Under the pieces are notes generated by a model that searched no databases, had not been told where the DNA came from, and saw only the letters and a program-made list of their open reading frames with translations. A stretch of 64,000 nt of DNA from Streptomyces sp. XD-27 (lineage in GTDB: Bacteria > Actinomycetota > Actinomycetes > Streptomycetales > Streptomycetaceae), in contig NZ_CP130713.1 of assembly GCF_030553055.1 (NCBI RefSeq), positions 7,192,001-7,256,000 of the forward strand. The letters run 5' to 3'. Made by a program: the position numbers and the translations under genes. How positions within the stretch are numbered: position 1 is the first letter of the stretch; each line of letters starts with the position of its first letter. This document shows, one piece after another, positions 30,795 through 39,938 of this stretch.

Positions 30795-31538
30795 TGCGAT
30801 ACGGAACTGGGCCGCTTCCTGCGCGCTCGCCGTGAGCAGATCCGCCCGCAGGCACAGGCATCCGCCGCACTCCGGGGCTGCGCCGCGAGGAGCTGGCGAC
30901 GCCGGCCGGGGTCAGCGTCGACTACTACACGCGGCTCGAACGCGGCCGCGAGACCCGGCCCTCGCCCGCGGTCGTCGCCGCGCTCGGAAAGGCGCTCCAA
31001 CTCCCCTCCGATGCGCTGCACCGGCTGCACGAGCTGGTGGCCCTCGCCGCGGGCCAGGCGCCCGCGCCGCCCCCGGCCCGCGCCGTCCGCGAGTCGGTCC
31101 GCGCCATGTTGGAGACGCTGCGCCCCTCACCGGCGTACGTCGTCAGCCGCACCAACGACCTGCTGGCCGCCAACCGACCCGGCCTGCGCCCACCTGCGCG
31201 CGATGGCGGGCGCCGACCCGGACCTGCCGGAGCTGGCCCAGGTCGTCGGCGAACTGATGGTGAAGAGCCCGGAGTTCGCCCGGCTGTGGGAGCGGTACGA
31301 CGTACGGGCGCGCGGCGGTGACCGGAAGCACTTCCAGCGCCCGGAGGTCGGCTCGATGTGCCTCACCTTCGAGGTGATGGAGATCTTCCGCACGGACGGC
31401 CAGCGCCTCGTCACCTACCAGGCGCCGCCCGGCACCCCGGACCACGACGCGCTGCTGCCGGACATGGCCGGCCCCGAGGACGCAGCGTTCCCCGAGGGGG
31501 CCGGGCGGCAGCCGTATGGGCGTCAGCCCTCCCCGTAG
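30795..31538 (+). pseudogene. MmyB-like XRE regulator, frameshifted and internally deleted
   Basis: ELGRFLRARREQIRP (frame 1) shifts near 30,845 to AGTGIRRTPGLRREELATPAGVSVDYYTRLERGRETRPSPAVVAALGKAL (helix-turn-helix) and continues to AYVVSRTNDLLAANR. Near 31,175-31,190 it returns to the first frame at HLRAMAGADPDLPELAQVVGELMVKSPEFARLWERYDVRARGG. About 40 residues normally present between AANR and the ALAG-like block (the LFADW...ARELF part of the ligand domain) are missing. It therefore cannot make a functional regulator. Its divergent target was probably the broken MFS gene. Confidence 0.85.
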
Positions 31539-31866
31539 GGGGACCGGCCCGCCGGTCACGCAAACCTGTTCGATGCCCCGCCGCCCCCAGAGAACCCACC
31601 CGATTCCCCTCAGGGTCCTTCCGGTACGTGAACAGGAGCCCTGCCCCCGTTGCCTGTCGCGCGACACGCAGAACCTGCCCCGACGACAGGATGACGCGGG
31701 CAGCGCCGGCGACGCCTGACTGTCGGTCTACGGGCGGACCTGCCAAGGTGTGTACGGATGAACGTGCTCATGGGCGATGTGCTGCCTCTGGGCCATGTCG
31801 CGGTGGACGACGCTGTGACTGACCGGCCGTGGCCGGGCTCGGCACGGCCCCGGGAGGTTGTGGCGC
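31539..31866. other. Gene-free spacer before the cyclodeaminase gene
   Basis: No coding sequence, repeat or strong hairpin was recognised. It must include the promoter of the ornithine cyclodeaminase-like gene; none could be assigned with confidence. Confidence 0.5.
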
Positions 31867-32856
31867 ATGCTTGTTCTCGGGCACTCGCAGGTCGAGGCCC
31901 TCATCGATATGGACGAGCTGATCGACGCCCTGGCTCCGGCCATGGCGGACCTCAGCGCGGGGCGCGCCTCGGCCCCGGACCGGATCGCCGCGCTGGTGCC
32001 CGAACAGAAGGGGTTCCTGGCCGCAATGCCGGGTCACGTGCCGTCGGCGGATGTCCTCATGGCCAAGCTCGTCACGGCCTTCCCGGGCAATGCCGGGACG
32101 TCCCTGCCGACCCATCAGGCGGTCATCGCGGTGTTCGATCCGGCCACCGGCGCGCCCGTCGCGCTGCTGGACGGTACGGCCATCACCGCGGCGCGGACCG
32201 CTGCTTGCTCGGCGCTGTCGGCGCGGCTGCTGGCACGCGAGGATGCCACGGTGCTGGCGATCCTGGGCACAGGGGTACAGGCCCGGTCCCACGCTCACGC
32301 GATGTGCCGGGTCCGCCCGATCCGTGAGATCCGGGTCGCCGGCCGGGACCCGGCACGAGCCGGTCTCCTCGCCGCTGAACTGTCGTCCGTCCTGGACACC
32401 GATGTATGGGCGGTCCCCACCTACGCCGAGGCGCTCGGCGGGGCGCACATCGCCGCCGCGGCCACCCATGCCCTCGAACCGGTGGTCCGCCGCCCCTGGC
32501 TTTCGCCCGGGGTACACGTCACCTCGGTGGGCTACAACCCGGCCGGCCGCGAGATCGATGACGCGACCATCGCGGACGCACTGGTCTGCGTCGAATCACG
32601 GGATGCCGCTCTGGCCCCCTTCCCGGCAGGGAGCAACGATCTGCTGATGCCGATCCGCGACCGCGTCATCACGGACGAGCATGTGCACGCCGAGCTCGGC
32701 CAACTCGTCTCGGGCACCAAACCGGGCCGCACGTCACCGGACCAGATCACCCTCTACAAGTCGGTCGGCGTGGCCGTCCAGGATGCCGCGGCCGCCGCAC
32801 TGGTGCTCGCAGCAGCCCGCGAGCAATCGGTCGGCGAGGAGATCACCCTGCGGTAA
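31867..32856 (+). CDS. Ornithine cyclodeaminase/mu-crystallin-family enzyme
   Basis: 329 residues with the family's split architecture: an N-terminal substrate domain (VMAKLVTAFPGN, LPTHQAVIAVFDPATGAPVALLDGTAITAARTAA) and a Rossmann domain with AILGTGVQARSHAHAM near 130-145. Family members are NAD(P)-dependent: ornithine cyclodeaminase (Orn to Pro), ketimine reductases, or alanine and related amino-acid dehydrogenases. The exact substrate cannot be read here. It faces the cyclodipeptide synthase unit from downstream but on the other strand, so co-regulation is not implied. ATG 31867 preferred. Confidence 0.88.
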   Translation: MLVLGHSQVEALIDMDELIDALAPAMADLSAGRASAPDRIAALVPEQKGFLAAMPGHVPSADVLMAKLVTAFPGNAGTSLPTHQAVIAVFDPATGAPVALLDGTAITAARTAACSALSARLLAREDATVLAILGTGVQARSHAHAMCRVRPIREIRVAGRDPARAGLLAAELSSVLDTDVWAVPTYAEALGGAHIAAAATHALEPVVRRPWLSPGVHVTSVGYNPAGREIDDATIADALVCVESRDAALAPFPAGSNDLLMPIRDRVITDEHVHAELGQLVSGTKPGRTSPDQITLYKSVGVAVQDAAAAALVLAAAREQSVGEEITLR

Positions 32857-33236
32857 TGCCAACGCCGAAGCGCCCGGTGGCAAGCGCCGGGCCCACGGCA
32901 CGGACGAGGGAACCAAGGGGCGGTGGCCGCTCCGGTGGGCCCCGCCGGGGCAGCGCCCCGACCACCCGCGGTGACCCGAGGCGGAGTTCTTCCGGCACTC
33001 TGCGGCGACCCGCCCCCGTACGTGTGCTGCCGCCTGTACGCGTACGCGGCCCGAGTTACGTACCGTTCCGCTCACGCGTCACACGCAGCATCCCCACCGT
33101 CGGGTACGAGGCGTCCGGAACTCGGCGTCGATCCCGAGCGCTCCTCACTCCCGGCAAGGACACGGTCTGACGGCCGCGGTGCCGGTCGGTGGTCATGCTG
33201 CCCGCTCAAGATCATGTACGCACTGCCGGTCCGGCG
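32857..33236. other. Convergent spacer without genes
   Basis: Between the convergent cyclodeaminase and thioredoxin reductase genes. A GCGCCCGG...CCGGGC hairpin near 32,869-32,892 may end the cyclodeaminase transcript. Nothing else was recognised. Confidence 0.45.
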
Positions 33237-34232
33237 TCAGCCGACGACCGGTACCGGGGCGGAGCGGCGGGCGCGGTCGGCGAGGGCGGCGAGGTACCGC
33301 TCCGCGTCCAGGGCCGCCGCGCATCCGCTGCCCGCCGCGGTGACGGCCTGCCGGTAGGTGCGGTCCACGACGTCACCGGCCGCGAACACCCCCGGCAACC
33401 TGGTCCGGGTGGAGGGTGCCGCGACCCGCAGGTACCCGTCTCCGTCGGTGTCCAGTTGGCCTGCGAACAGCCGGCTGCGCGGGTCGTGGCCGATCGCGAT
33501 GAACAGCCCGGTGACCGCAAGCTCAGAGGTGGCCCCGGTGCGGGTGTTGCGCAGCGTCACCCCGTTCAGCCGCTCCTCGCCCCTGAGCTCGGTGACCTCG
33601 CTGTCGAAGGCGTAGGAGATCTTCGGATCGGCGAAGGCGCGGGCCTGCATGGCCTTGGAGGCGCGCAGGGTGTCACGGCGGTGGACAAGGGTGACCGACT
33701 CGGCGTAGCGGGTGAGGAACGTGGCCTCCTCCAGCGCGGTGTCCCCGCCGCCGACCACCGCCAGATGCTGCCCCTTGAAGAAGAACCCGTCGCAGGTGGC
33801 GCACCAGGACACCCCGCGGCCGGACAGCTCCTCCTCGCGCGGCAGACCCAGCTTGCGATAGCCGGACCCGGTGGCCACGATCACGGTCCGCGCCCGGTGG
33901 GTGCGGCCGCGGGCGTCGGTGAGGTGCTTGGTGACACCTGCCAGATCGACCGCGACGATGTCGTCGTCGACCATCCGGGCGCCGAAGCGGACGGCCTGGT
34001 CCCGCATCGCGTCCATCAGGTCCGGGCCCTGGACACCGTCCCGGAAGCCGGGGTAGTTCTCCACCTCGGTGGTCGTGGCCAGCGAGCCGCCGACGAAGAC
34101 GCTGCCGCAGAAGACCAGGGGGCGCAGTCCGGCGCGGGCGGTGTAGAGGGCCGCGGTGTATCCGGCGGGGCCCGAGCCGATGACGACGACGTCCCGGACG
34201 GCGGACCCGCCGCCCCCGGCCGGGGCGCTCAC
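33237..34232 (-). CDS. trxB: Thioredoxin-disulfide reductase
   Basis: A 331-residue FAD/NADPH reductase. [20 protein letters not shown] (about 16-35) binds FAD, the redox pair is in [28 protein letters not shown] binds NADPH, and [10 protein letters not shown] is near the C-terminus. CATC is the canonical pair of thioredoxin reductase rather than the CPxC form of dithiol oxidases such as GliT. Its GTG overlaps the stop of the subtilisin-like protease gene (GTGA), so it is the last gene of the leftward unit starting at the cyclodipeptide synthase. This may be an additional copy besides a housekeeping trxB, judging by its context. Confidence 0.93.
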   Translation of the reverse strand: MSAPAGGGGSAVRDVVVIGSGPAGYTAALYTARAGLRPLVFCGSVFVGGSLATTTEVENYPGFRDGVQGPDLMDAMRDQAVRFGARMVDDDIVAVDLAGVTKHLTDARGRTHRARTVIVATGSGYRKLGLPREEELSGRGVSWCATCDGFFFKGQHLAVVGGGDTALEEATFLTRYAESVTLVHRRDTLRASKAMQARAFADPKISYAFDSEVTELRGEERLNGVTLRNTRTGATSELAVTGLFIAIGHDPRSRLFAGQLDTDGDGYLRVAAPSTRTRLPGVFAAGDVVDRTYRQAVTAAGSGCAAALDAERYLAALADRARRSAPVPVVG

Positions 34233-35539
34233 CGGGGGTCCCGGTCAGCGGACGCGGGGCCGACGTACAGCAGGCGGTTCTTGGACCCGGCGCCCGGATC
34301 CTGCACGTGGTCCTTGGTGGATGCCTCGATCAGCGCCTTGTCGACGTCGGCCGGGGCGGCGTCCGGGTGGTCGGACAGGTACATCGCCACGGCACCGGTG
34401 GCCGCGGCGGTCGCGGCGGAGGTCCCGGACAGGCCGCCGAAGGCGTCGTCGCTCGCGGCCCCGGCGGTGGGGATGTCCTCGCCCGGCGCGAACAGGTGCA
34501 CACACGCCCCGTAGCCGGACCAGGCGGGGCGGCTGTCCCGCTGGCCGGTGGCGGCGACGGTGACCCCGGTGGTCTGCCTGCCGGGGGTCTTCATGCAGGC
34601 GTCGCCGCCGGTGTCGCCGGTGCTGCCACCGGCCGCCGCGGTGTAGGGGATGCCCAGGCGCGTCATGTTGTACAGCTGGCGGTCGATCACCGTGCCGGGG
34701 TCGCCGGAGAAGCCGAGGCTGACCACCGCGGGCCGCTCGGCATGGGCGGCGATCCAGTCCACCGCGGACATGATGTGCTCCATCGATCCGGTGCCGTCGC
34801 AGCCGAGCGCCCGGACCGACTCGATCTCGGCCTCCTTGGCGGCACCCGACCGGTCTCCGGCCGCGATCGCGGCGGAGGCGGTGCCGTGCCCGTGGCAGTC
34901 GCCCTCCTCGCCGGTGCTCTGGGCGATGGCGTCGTACGCGGTGCGGGCCCGCACGCCGAACTCCTCGTGGGTCGTGCGGACTCCGGTGTCCACGACGTAG
35001 ACGCGCACGCCGGAGGCGGTGTTGGGTGCGGAGTAACCGCCGTCCAGCGGCAGCTCCCGCTGGTCGATACGGTCCAGCCCCCAGCCCGGTGCCGACGGCC
35101 CTTCGCCGGCGCGGTCGGGAGCGGCTCCCAGCTTCCCGGCGACCCGGTAGGTGCGGTCCTTCGTCACCGAGTCCACCCGGCTGTCGTTGAGGTACTTCGT
35201 CACCTGCTCGTCGGTCAGCGTCGCGGAGAAGCCCTGCGAGGCCGAGTAGTAGATCCGCCGCAGCTCGCCGCCGTTTCGGGCCGTCATCTCCTCGGCCGCT
35301 TTCCGCACTTCGTCGGCCGACGCGCCCACGCCCCGTATCTGGACGATGTGCACGGCGCCGGAGGCGTGCGGCTCGGCTGCCCTCGCCGACGGACCGGAGA
35401 ACAGGAGGGGCGTGGCCAACGCGGCCGCGGCGGCCACGGCCGCCGCGACGGTCTGCGCACGGCGGGACGTCACAAGGCGCGGAGTCGCACGGCGTGGCGT
35501 CGCACGGGGCGGAGTCGCACGGGGCGGGGTCTGCTTCAT
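34229..35539 (-). CDS. Secreted subtilisin-like (S8) protease with I9 propeptide; oxyanion Asn replaced by Gly
   Basis: 436 residues: a long basic N-terminal region with RATP repeats, a hydrophobic signal segment (about 29-54), an I9-like propeptide (about 62-130) and a peptidase S8 domain. Catalytic Asp184 (VVDTGV), His218 (GHGTA) and Ser374 (SGTSAA) are present. At residue 305 the usual AAGN, whose Asn stabilises the oxyanion, reads AAGG (AAAGGSTGD). It may have reduced activity, or process one special substrate. It lies 130 bp downstream of the secreted thioredoxin gene and overlaps trxB by 4 bp. Confidence 0.9.
   Translation of the reverse strand: MKQTPPRATPPRATPRRATPRLVTSRRAQTVAAAVAAAAALATPLLFSGPSARAAEPHASGAVHIVQIRGVGASADEVRKAAEEMTARNGGELRRIYYSASQGFSATLTDEQVTKYLNDSRVDSVTKDRTYRVAGKLGAAPDRAGEGPSAPGWGLDRIDQRELPLDGGYSAPNTASGVRVYVVDTGVRTTHEEFGVRARTAYDAIAQSTGEEGDCHGHGTASAAIAAGDRSGAAKEAEIESVRALGCDGTGSMEHIMSAVDWIAAHAERPAVVSLGFSGDPGTVIDRQLYNMTRLGIPYTAAAGGSTGDTGGDACMKTPGRQTTGVTVAATGQRDSRPAWSGYGACVHLFAPGEDIPTAGAASDDAFGGLSGTSAATAAATGAVAMYLSDHPDAAPADVDKALIEASTKDHVQDPGAGSKNRLLYVGPASADRDPR
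35480..35537. repeat. 15-bp repeats at the 5' end of the S8 protease gene
   Basis: Three to four imperfect copies of GCGACTCCGCCCCGT-like 15-mers encode [10 protein letters not shown] repeats directly after the start codon. The unit preserves the frame. This makes the N-terminal part of the signal region unusually long and positively charged. Confidence 0.75.
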
Positions 35540-35669
35540 GGTGTGGGGGGTGCCTTTCGCGTCGGGGAGCCGGGTGGGCGCGGTGACCTCGGGGCAGGGC
35601 AGGCGGCCCTGCCCTGCCCCGAGGTGTGGGGGATGGAGAGAAGAGTCGTGGCTGGCCCGCGGGCGGCTG

Positions 35670-36116
35670 CTACAGCTTGTTCAGCCAGGCGCGCAGCGAC
35701 TCGGGGTCGTCGAAACCGACCTGGCGGCTGCCCACTTCCTCACCGTTCTTGATGTCGATCAGGGTGGGGATGTACTCGATGTTGTACCGGTCGGAGATTT
35801 CCTTATTGGTGTCGACGTCCACCCGCGCCCAGACCCACTTGCCGTTGTCTTCCTTGTTGTACTTCTCCAGATAGGGCTTCTGCGCCTGGCAGGCGCCGCA
35901 CCACTCGGCGGTGAAGTCCAGGACCACCGGCTTGGTCTTCGACCACTCCATGACCTGGTCGAAGTTGGCCGAGGTCACGTCGACCGCGTCGGGGATCTCG
36001 GCCGCGGTGGCGGCGTGGGGGGTGGCCGCGGGGAGCGGGGCGGCGACCGCGGGTACGGCCGCGCCGCAGGTCAGGATGGTCACAGCGGCCGCCGCGGCGG
36101 AGAGTTTGCGGAGCAT
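35670..36116 (-). CDS. Secreted thioredoxin-like protein
   Basis: 148 residues. A Sec signal peptide (about 1-26, cleavage near AVA-APL) precedes a thioredoxin fold (about 45-148) with active site Trp72-Cys-Gly-Ala-Cys76 (FTAEWCGACQ) and the cis-proline region YIPTLIDIKNG. CGAC differs from the CGPC of cytosolic thioredoxin and is often seen in exported redox proteins. The ATG at 36116 follows GAAAGGA. It lies 58 bp below the rhodanese gene. A role in reducing or forming disulfides outside the membrane is inferred. Confidence 0.92.
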   Translation of the reverse strand: MLRKLSAAAAAVTILTCGAAVPAVAAPLPAATPHAATAAEIPDAVDVTSANFDQVMEWSKTKPVVLDFTAEWCGACQAQKPYLEKYNKEDNGKWVWARVDVDTNKEISDRYNIEYIPTLIDIKNGEEVGSRQVGFDDPESLRAWLNKL

Positions 36117-36174
36117 GGACGTGTCCTTTCGTTGGGGAATCCGGATGTGCTGAGTGGGTCGGTCCGTCGGTCGG

Positions 36175-36540
36175 TCAGTCGGCCTGGGACACCTGGGACT
36201 TCTCGGTCGGCAGGCCGCCGCTGACCCAGTCCTCGATGCCTTCGCGGTATTTGCGGACGTTGGTGTATCCGAGTTCCACGAGCCGGGCACCGACGAGTTC
36301 GCTGTTGCGGCAGGGCACATTGGCGCAGTACACGACGATGGGGGCGGAGGGATCGGGAAGTACGGTGGGGGCGAGTTCGTCGGTGAAGCGGGATGCCTCC
36401 TCGTACGGGAATCCCGGAATGTTCACCGCGTGCGGCAGGTGCTCGCGCTCGTAGTAGTCCACCGGCATGGTGTCGACCACGGTCACCGATCCGGCCTCGA
36501 TCTCGGCTTTGAGCTCTTCTCTCTTCACCAGCGGTAGCAC
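36175..36540 (-). CDS. Single-domain rhodanese (sulfurtransferase)
   Basis: 121 residues, one rhodanese domain. The active-site loop YCANVPCRNS carries the presumed persulfide cysteine at residue 72, with a second cysteine at 77; HLPHAVNIPGFPYEE is the other conserved block. Rhodaneses carry sulfane sulfur from thiosulfate or cysteine-derived persulfide. It begins 1 bp after the permease stop, so it is tightly coupled in the cyclodipeptide synthase unit. That placement suggests sulfur handling in the pathway rather than general cyanide detoxification. Confidence 0.93.
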   Translation of the reverse strand: MLPLVKREELKAEIEAGSVTVVDTMPVDYYEREHLPHAVNIPGFPYEEASRFTDELAPTVLPDPSAPIVVYCANVPCRNSELVGARLVELGYTNVRKYREGIEDWVSGGLPTEKSQVSQAD

Positions 36541-36541
36541 G

Positions 36542-37900
36542 TCAGCCTCCGGATTGCGTCAGGTCGGTTTCGGGCAGCGCGGTTCGGCCGGGGCGGAGCG
36601 CGGCACCCGCGGGAGCGATCCGGCCGATGGCCGCGTAGAGCAGGAATGCGACGAGCACCGCGTTGATGGACGGGATCCCGTGGTCCAGGTACTTGCCGAC
36701 CGCGGCGCCGGCCGCCCAGCACACCAGCGACAGCGGCATCCAGTCGGCGCTCTCGCCGGGCATCACACCGCTGAGCCGGGCCCGGTCGAGTTCGGCGCGG
36801 AACCGCCGGACCACGAAGTACTCGGCGATGATGATTCCGGCTACCGGTGGCGCCAGAATGCCGATCGTCTCCAGGAAATCGGTGAAGTCGTCCACGATTC
36901 CCATGGCGGACAGGGCGGTTCCGGCGGTGCCGATCAGCAGGGTGACCGGCCGTCTGCCGACGCGTCGGCCGAGGAGCACGTCGACGGAGTTCACCAGGCC
37001 CAGTGAGGACGAGTAGAGATTCCAGTCATTGATCTTCAGGATGGCCGTCGCCAGGATCAGGGTGCCGAGGAATCCCGAGGAGGAGGTGATGATCCCGACG
37101 ATGTCCGAGGTGCGGGCGGCGTGCGCGAGCAGCACCGCGGTGAGCCCGATCAGATACTCCCCGAGCGTCACGCTGATCACGGTCTGCTTGACGACGTCGG
37201 AGGGGCGGCGATTGAACCGCGTCATGTCCGGCGTCATGATCGCGCCGAGAATGAACGCGCCGGAGACCAGGGTCGTGCCCTCCGCCAGCGACATCGCCGG
37301 TCCCGGTGGGGCGGAGCTGATCAGGTCGGCCAGTGAATGGTCCGCGAGGGCGTCCGTTATCGAGAACGCGGCGAGCAACAGAAAGGCCGGCACGGTCAGA
37401 TAGGCCGTCCACGCCATCATCCGGAAGCCCAGCACGGTGATCGCGGTGATGACGCCGCCGCCGACCAGCGCCCAGATCCACTCCGGTGCCCAGCCCGCGA
37501 GATCGTGCATGCCCTGCGCGAAGACGCCGTTCTGTACGCCGAACCAGCCGGCCAGGCTCAGTGCGATGAGCAGGCCCACCAGCGCCGAGCCCTTGCGGCC
37601 GAAGCCGGACCAGCGGGCCAGCACCGAGGTGGACAGCCCCTCCCGGACCCCGGCGATGCCGAGCAGGATCGTGATGACCTCCAGCATCACCGATCCGATG
37701 GTGATCGCCAGGACCGCGTCGGTGAAGTCCATGCCGAAACCGAGCACGGCCCCGACCATGAACTGCTGGAACGACGACACCTGTCCGAAACGCTGGACGG
37801 CGACAGAGACCCAGGAATGCCGGGATTCCTCCGGCACCCGGGTGAGCGAGTAGTCGTCGAGCCGCTCGTCCGGTTGGCCGGGCTGCGCCGCGGCGGCCAT
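36542..37900 (-). CDS. NCS1-family permease (cytosine/purine type)
   Basis: 452 residues with about twelve membrane segments. NCS1 marks are FQQFMVGAVLGFGMDFTDAVLA near the N-terminus, SLAGWFGVQNGVFAQG, and AIMTPDMTRFNRRPSDVV. Family members import nucleobases, hydantoins or thiamine-like compounds with Na+ or H+. Its ATG overlaps the stop of the cyclodipeptide synthase gene (ATGA), so the two are translationally coupled. It might export or import the diketopiperazine product or bring in a base to be attached; the substrate is unknown. Confidence 0.92.
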   Translation of the reverse strand: MAAAAQPGQPDERLDDYSLTRVPEESRHSWVSVAVQRFGQVSSFQQFMVGAVLGFGMDFTDAVLAITIGSVMLEVITILLGIAGVREGLSTSVLARWSGFGRKGSALVGLLIALSLAGWFGVQNGVFAQGMHDLAGWAPEWIWALVGGGVITAITVLGFRMMAWTAYLTVPAFLLLAAFSITDALADHSLADLISSAPPGPAMSLAEGTTLVSGAFILGAIMTPDMTRFNRRPSDVVKQTVISVTLGEYLIGLTAVLLAHAARTSDIVGIITSSSGFLGTLILATAILKINDWNLYSSSLGLVNSVDVLLGRRVGRRPVTLLIGTAGTALSAMGIVDDFTDFLETIGILAPPVAGIIIAEYFVVRRFRAELDRARLSGVMPGESADWMPLSLVCWAAGAAVGKYLDHGIPSINAVLVAFLLYAAIGRIAPAGAALRPGRTALPETDLTQSGG

Positions 37901-38619
37901 CAGAGGGCCGTTTCGCCGGTCAGGGGCCCGCCGTCCTGCGGGATCGCGCATTCCCGTTCCCGTACGACGAGGAAACCCTGACCCGGGACCGGTGACCAGG
38001 TCAGCTCATTCCGGTAGAAGCGCTCCAGAAAGTCCACGGGGTGGTGATAGACGAACATCGAGGGGCCGCTCTGCGTGATTCCGCCTGAATCGGCGAAAAG
38101 CGGTAGCTCGGCAAGGAAATAGCGGACCGCGTGGCGGAGCTGCTCGGGGCTCGGTGGCGTATCCGGCGGCAGTTTGCGGTCGAGTACCCAGTGCGAGGCG
38201 TCCAGGCATGCCCGCCGGAAAATCGGGTCGTCGGCGTAGAGCGCATGCGCGTGGTCCAGTAGTTCGCGGTAGCGGGGGTTCTCGTCCAGTCGGGCCATGC
38301 CGAGGATCAGTTCGGCGGGGCTGTCGACCGACAGCGCGCGCAGGGCCGTGGTGATCTTGTTGTGCACGTACTGCCCCTGGCGCTGCGCCTTGTGCCGGGC
38401 GCGGGCCGGCGGATAGCCGAGCGCTTCCAGCGTGTAGGCCGCGACCGCGTCGGGGACGAAGAAGTGGCAGCTGTCGAATTCCGACAGGGCCCACTCCGCC
38501 AATGCGATCAGTCGCCGGGTGCTGAAGTAGCTGTTGAACGGGCTGACGCCGATGCAGGCGTGTGACGCCTTTTGTTGTGCCGCACAGCAATTCTCGGTGA
38601 GGGGTTGGGTATCGAACAT
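37900..38619 (-). CDS. tRNA-dependent cyclodipeptide synthase (AlbC-like)
   Basis: 239 residues, the same length as AlbC. CDPSs take two aminoacyl-tRNAs and make a cyclic dipeptide by a ping-pong mechanism. The catalytic serine is Ser26 in IGVSPFNSYFS, aligned with AlbC Ser37, and Asn29 aligns with Asn40 of the NYQ subfamily. Tyr167 and Glu171 (RYFLAELPLFADS) match AlbC Tyr178/Glu182, and Tyr191-His192 (VYHH) matches AlbC Tyr202-His203. The basic patch that holds tRNA is visible in ARARHKAQRQGQYVHNK. ATG 38619 follows GAGGAC. Amino-acid specificity cannot be read. First gene of a six-gene leftward unit; divergent from a LysR gene. Confidence 0.95.
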   Translation of the reverse strand: MFDTQPLTENCCAAQQKASHACIGVSPFNSYFSTRRLIALAEWALSEFDSCHFFVPDAVAAYTLEALGYPPARARHKAQRQGQYVHNKITTALRALSVDSPAELILGMARLDENPRYRELLDHAHALYADDPIFRRACLDASHWVLDRKLPPDTPPSPEQLRHAVRYFLAELPLFADSGGITQSGPSMFVYHHPVDFLERFYRNELTWSPVPGQGFLVVRERECAIPQDGGPLTGETAL

Positions 38620-38902
38620 GGCTTCGTCCTCGCATATTGGTCTGGACCAATAAGGTGGGGGGAGAGGAATCGCCGGCCGGATCACTCAGATCGTCGCTCG
38701 ATGCCGGAGGTCCTGGGTAGTGTCAGACCGTTATGCCGTGAACGCATACCCTCGCGGGTCAGGGGACCGGCCGCCTATGGAAGGCACTGCGTTACGACGA
38801 GAACCCTGCCGTCACGCTGTGCGCAGGGCGCCGCTGATAAATCCGTTGGATTCCCTGTCCGGGCCTGGTCGCGGCCGCTAAAGCGCGGTTAATCTCTGGC
38901 TT
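38620..38902. promoter_or_regulatory. Divergent spacer between CDPS and LysR genes
   Basis: A TTAATCT -10-like element at about 38888-38894 lies 8 bases before the lysR ATG, so the lysR transcript is probably leaderless. AT-rich stretches near 38,636-38,655 (TTGGTCTGGACCAATAAGG, containing the dyad TTGGTC-TG-GACCAA at 38,638-38,651) precede the CDPS gene and are the best candidate regulator site. Otherwise featureless. Confidence 0.5.
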
Positions 38903-39925
38903 ATGGACTTACAGCTCCGGCACCTACGTCATCTGTGCGCTATTGCCGACGCGGGAAGCCTCAACCGCGCCGCGATAGCACTCGGCCTTCCCCAGCCGGC
39001 GCTGAGCCGTCAGGTCCGGCGGCTGGAGCAACTGCTCGGCGGCCCGCTCTTCGAACGGGACTGCAACGGGGTACGGCCCACCGCCCTCGGCCTGGAGGTG
39101 ATCCACCATGCCGAGTCCATCATCCAGGTTTCCGACCGCCTCGGTGAGCAGCTCCGCGCCCACCGCCTCAAGCGGCGCAGCGGTGTACGGGTGTGCTGGG
39201 CGACCAGCGCGCTGCACGAACCGCTGCTGCACTGCCTGCGCCAACTCCCCGGCGGCGCACGGCCGCGCATCGTCGTCGCCGACTCCTCCCGCAGCCTGAC
39301 CGGCATGCTGCGCGCCGGGGACGTCGACGTGGCGCTGCGCGACCGCTGCACCAGCGAGGAGCTGGCCGACACGCGGTGCGTCTCCACCGAGTCGGGCGGT
39401 GACCTGGTATCCGAGATCGTCTGGGCCGAGAGCCCGGTGCTCCTCGCCCTGGCCGCCGACCACCCACTGGCCACGGCCCCGGCCATCACCATGGCCGATC
39501 TCGCCGAGGAGGATTGGATATCCGTGTACGGACCGGACAGATGCCACGAGGAACTGCGCCGCATCTGCGGGAAGTTCGGCTTCACGCCCCGCATCGGTCA
39601 CGACGTCCCGGTCAGCGGCCCCCGCAGTGACGTGATCCGCCACCAGCGCTGTGTGGCGCTCGTTCAGGCCATGCGGCCGATGGGCCCGGGAGTCGTCCGC
39701 CGCGAGATCGCCGACCTGCCGATGCGGGTCCGGCACGCGGTCGCCTTCCGCCGCGACAGCCACTTCGCCGCGCAGATTCCGCTGCTGGTCGAACTCCTGG
39801 GCCAGGCGTACGAAGAGCTGGCGAGCGGGAGCGGGACACCGGGCGGACTGACCGGCCGGCCCGCCGCCACGGACACGCGGGCGGCCGGAGGCCCACGGCC
39901 CCACCCCTCCTGGCCCCACCGATGA
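38903..39925 (+). CDS. LysR-family regulator, probable regulator of the CDPS unit
   Basis: 340 residues. The helix-turn-helix (about 5-62) is LCAIADAGSLNRAAIALGLPQPALSRQVRRLEQLLGGPLFER. The effector domain spans about 90-305, followed by a Pro/Thr/Gly-rich tail. It is divergent from the cyclodipeptide synthase, the usual position for a pathway activator. The ATG at 38903 lacks a ribosome site but has a -10-like TTAATCT just upstream, suggesting a leaderless message. The next HTH gene starts 13 bp after its stop. Confidence 0.92.
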   Translation: MDLQLRHLRHLCAIADAGSLNRAAIALGLPQPALSRQVRRLEQLLGGPLFERDCNGVRPTALGLEVIHHAESIIQVSDRLGEQLRAHRLKRRSGVRVCWATSALHEPLLHCLRQLPGGARPRIVVADSSRSLTGMLRAGDVDVALRDRCTSEELADTRCVSTESGGDLVSEIVWAESPVLLALAADHPLATAPAITMADLAEEDWISVYGPDRCHEELRRICGKFGFTPRIGHDVPVSGPRSDVIRHQRCVALVQAMRPMGPGVVRREIADLPMRVRHAVAFRRDSHFAAQIPLLVELLGQAYEELASGSGTPGGLTGRPAATDTRAAGGPRPHPSWPHR

Positions 39926-39938
39926 ACACCTGACCGCC

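Noticed and set aside
32856..33357. Rightward reading frames after the cyclodeaminase gene
   Set aside because: Arg/Pro/Gly-rich, no ribosome site, partly antisense to trxB and without recognisable domains.
33237..34232. TrxB as a GliT/HlmI-like dithiol oxidase closing a disulfide in the cyclodipeptide product
   Set aside because: The redox motif is CATC, as in true thioredoxin reductases, rather than CPxC. The idea is kept only as a weak possibility.
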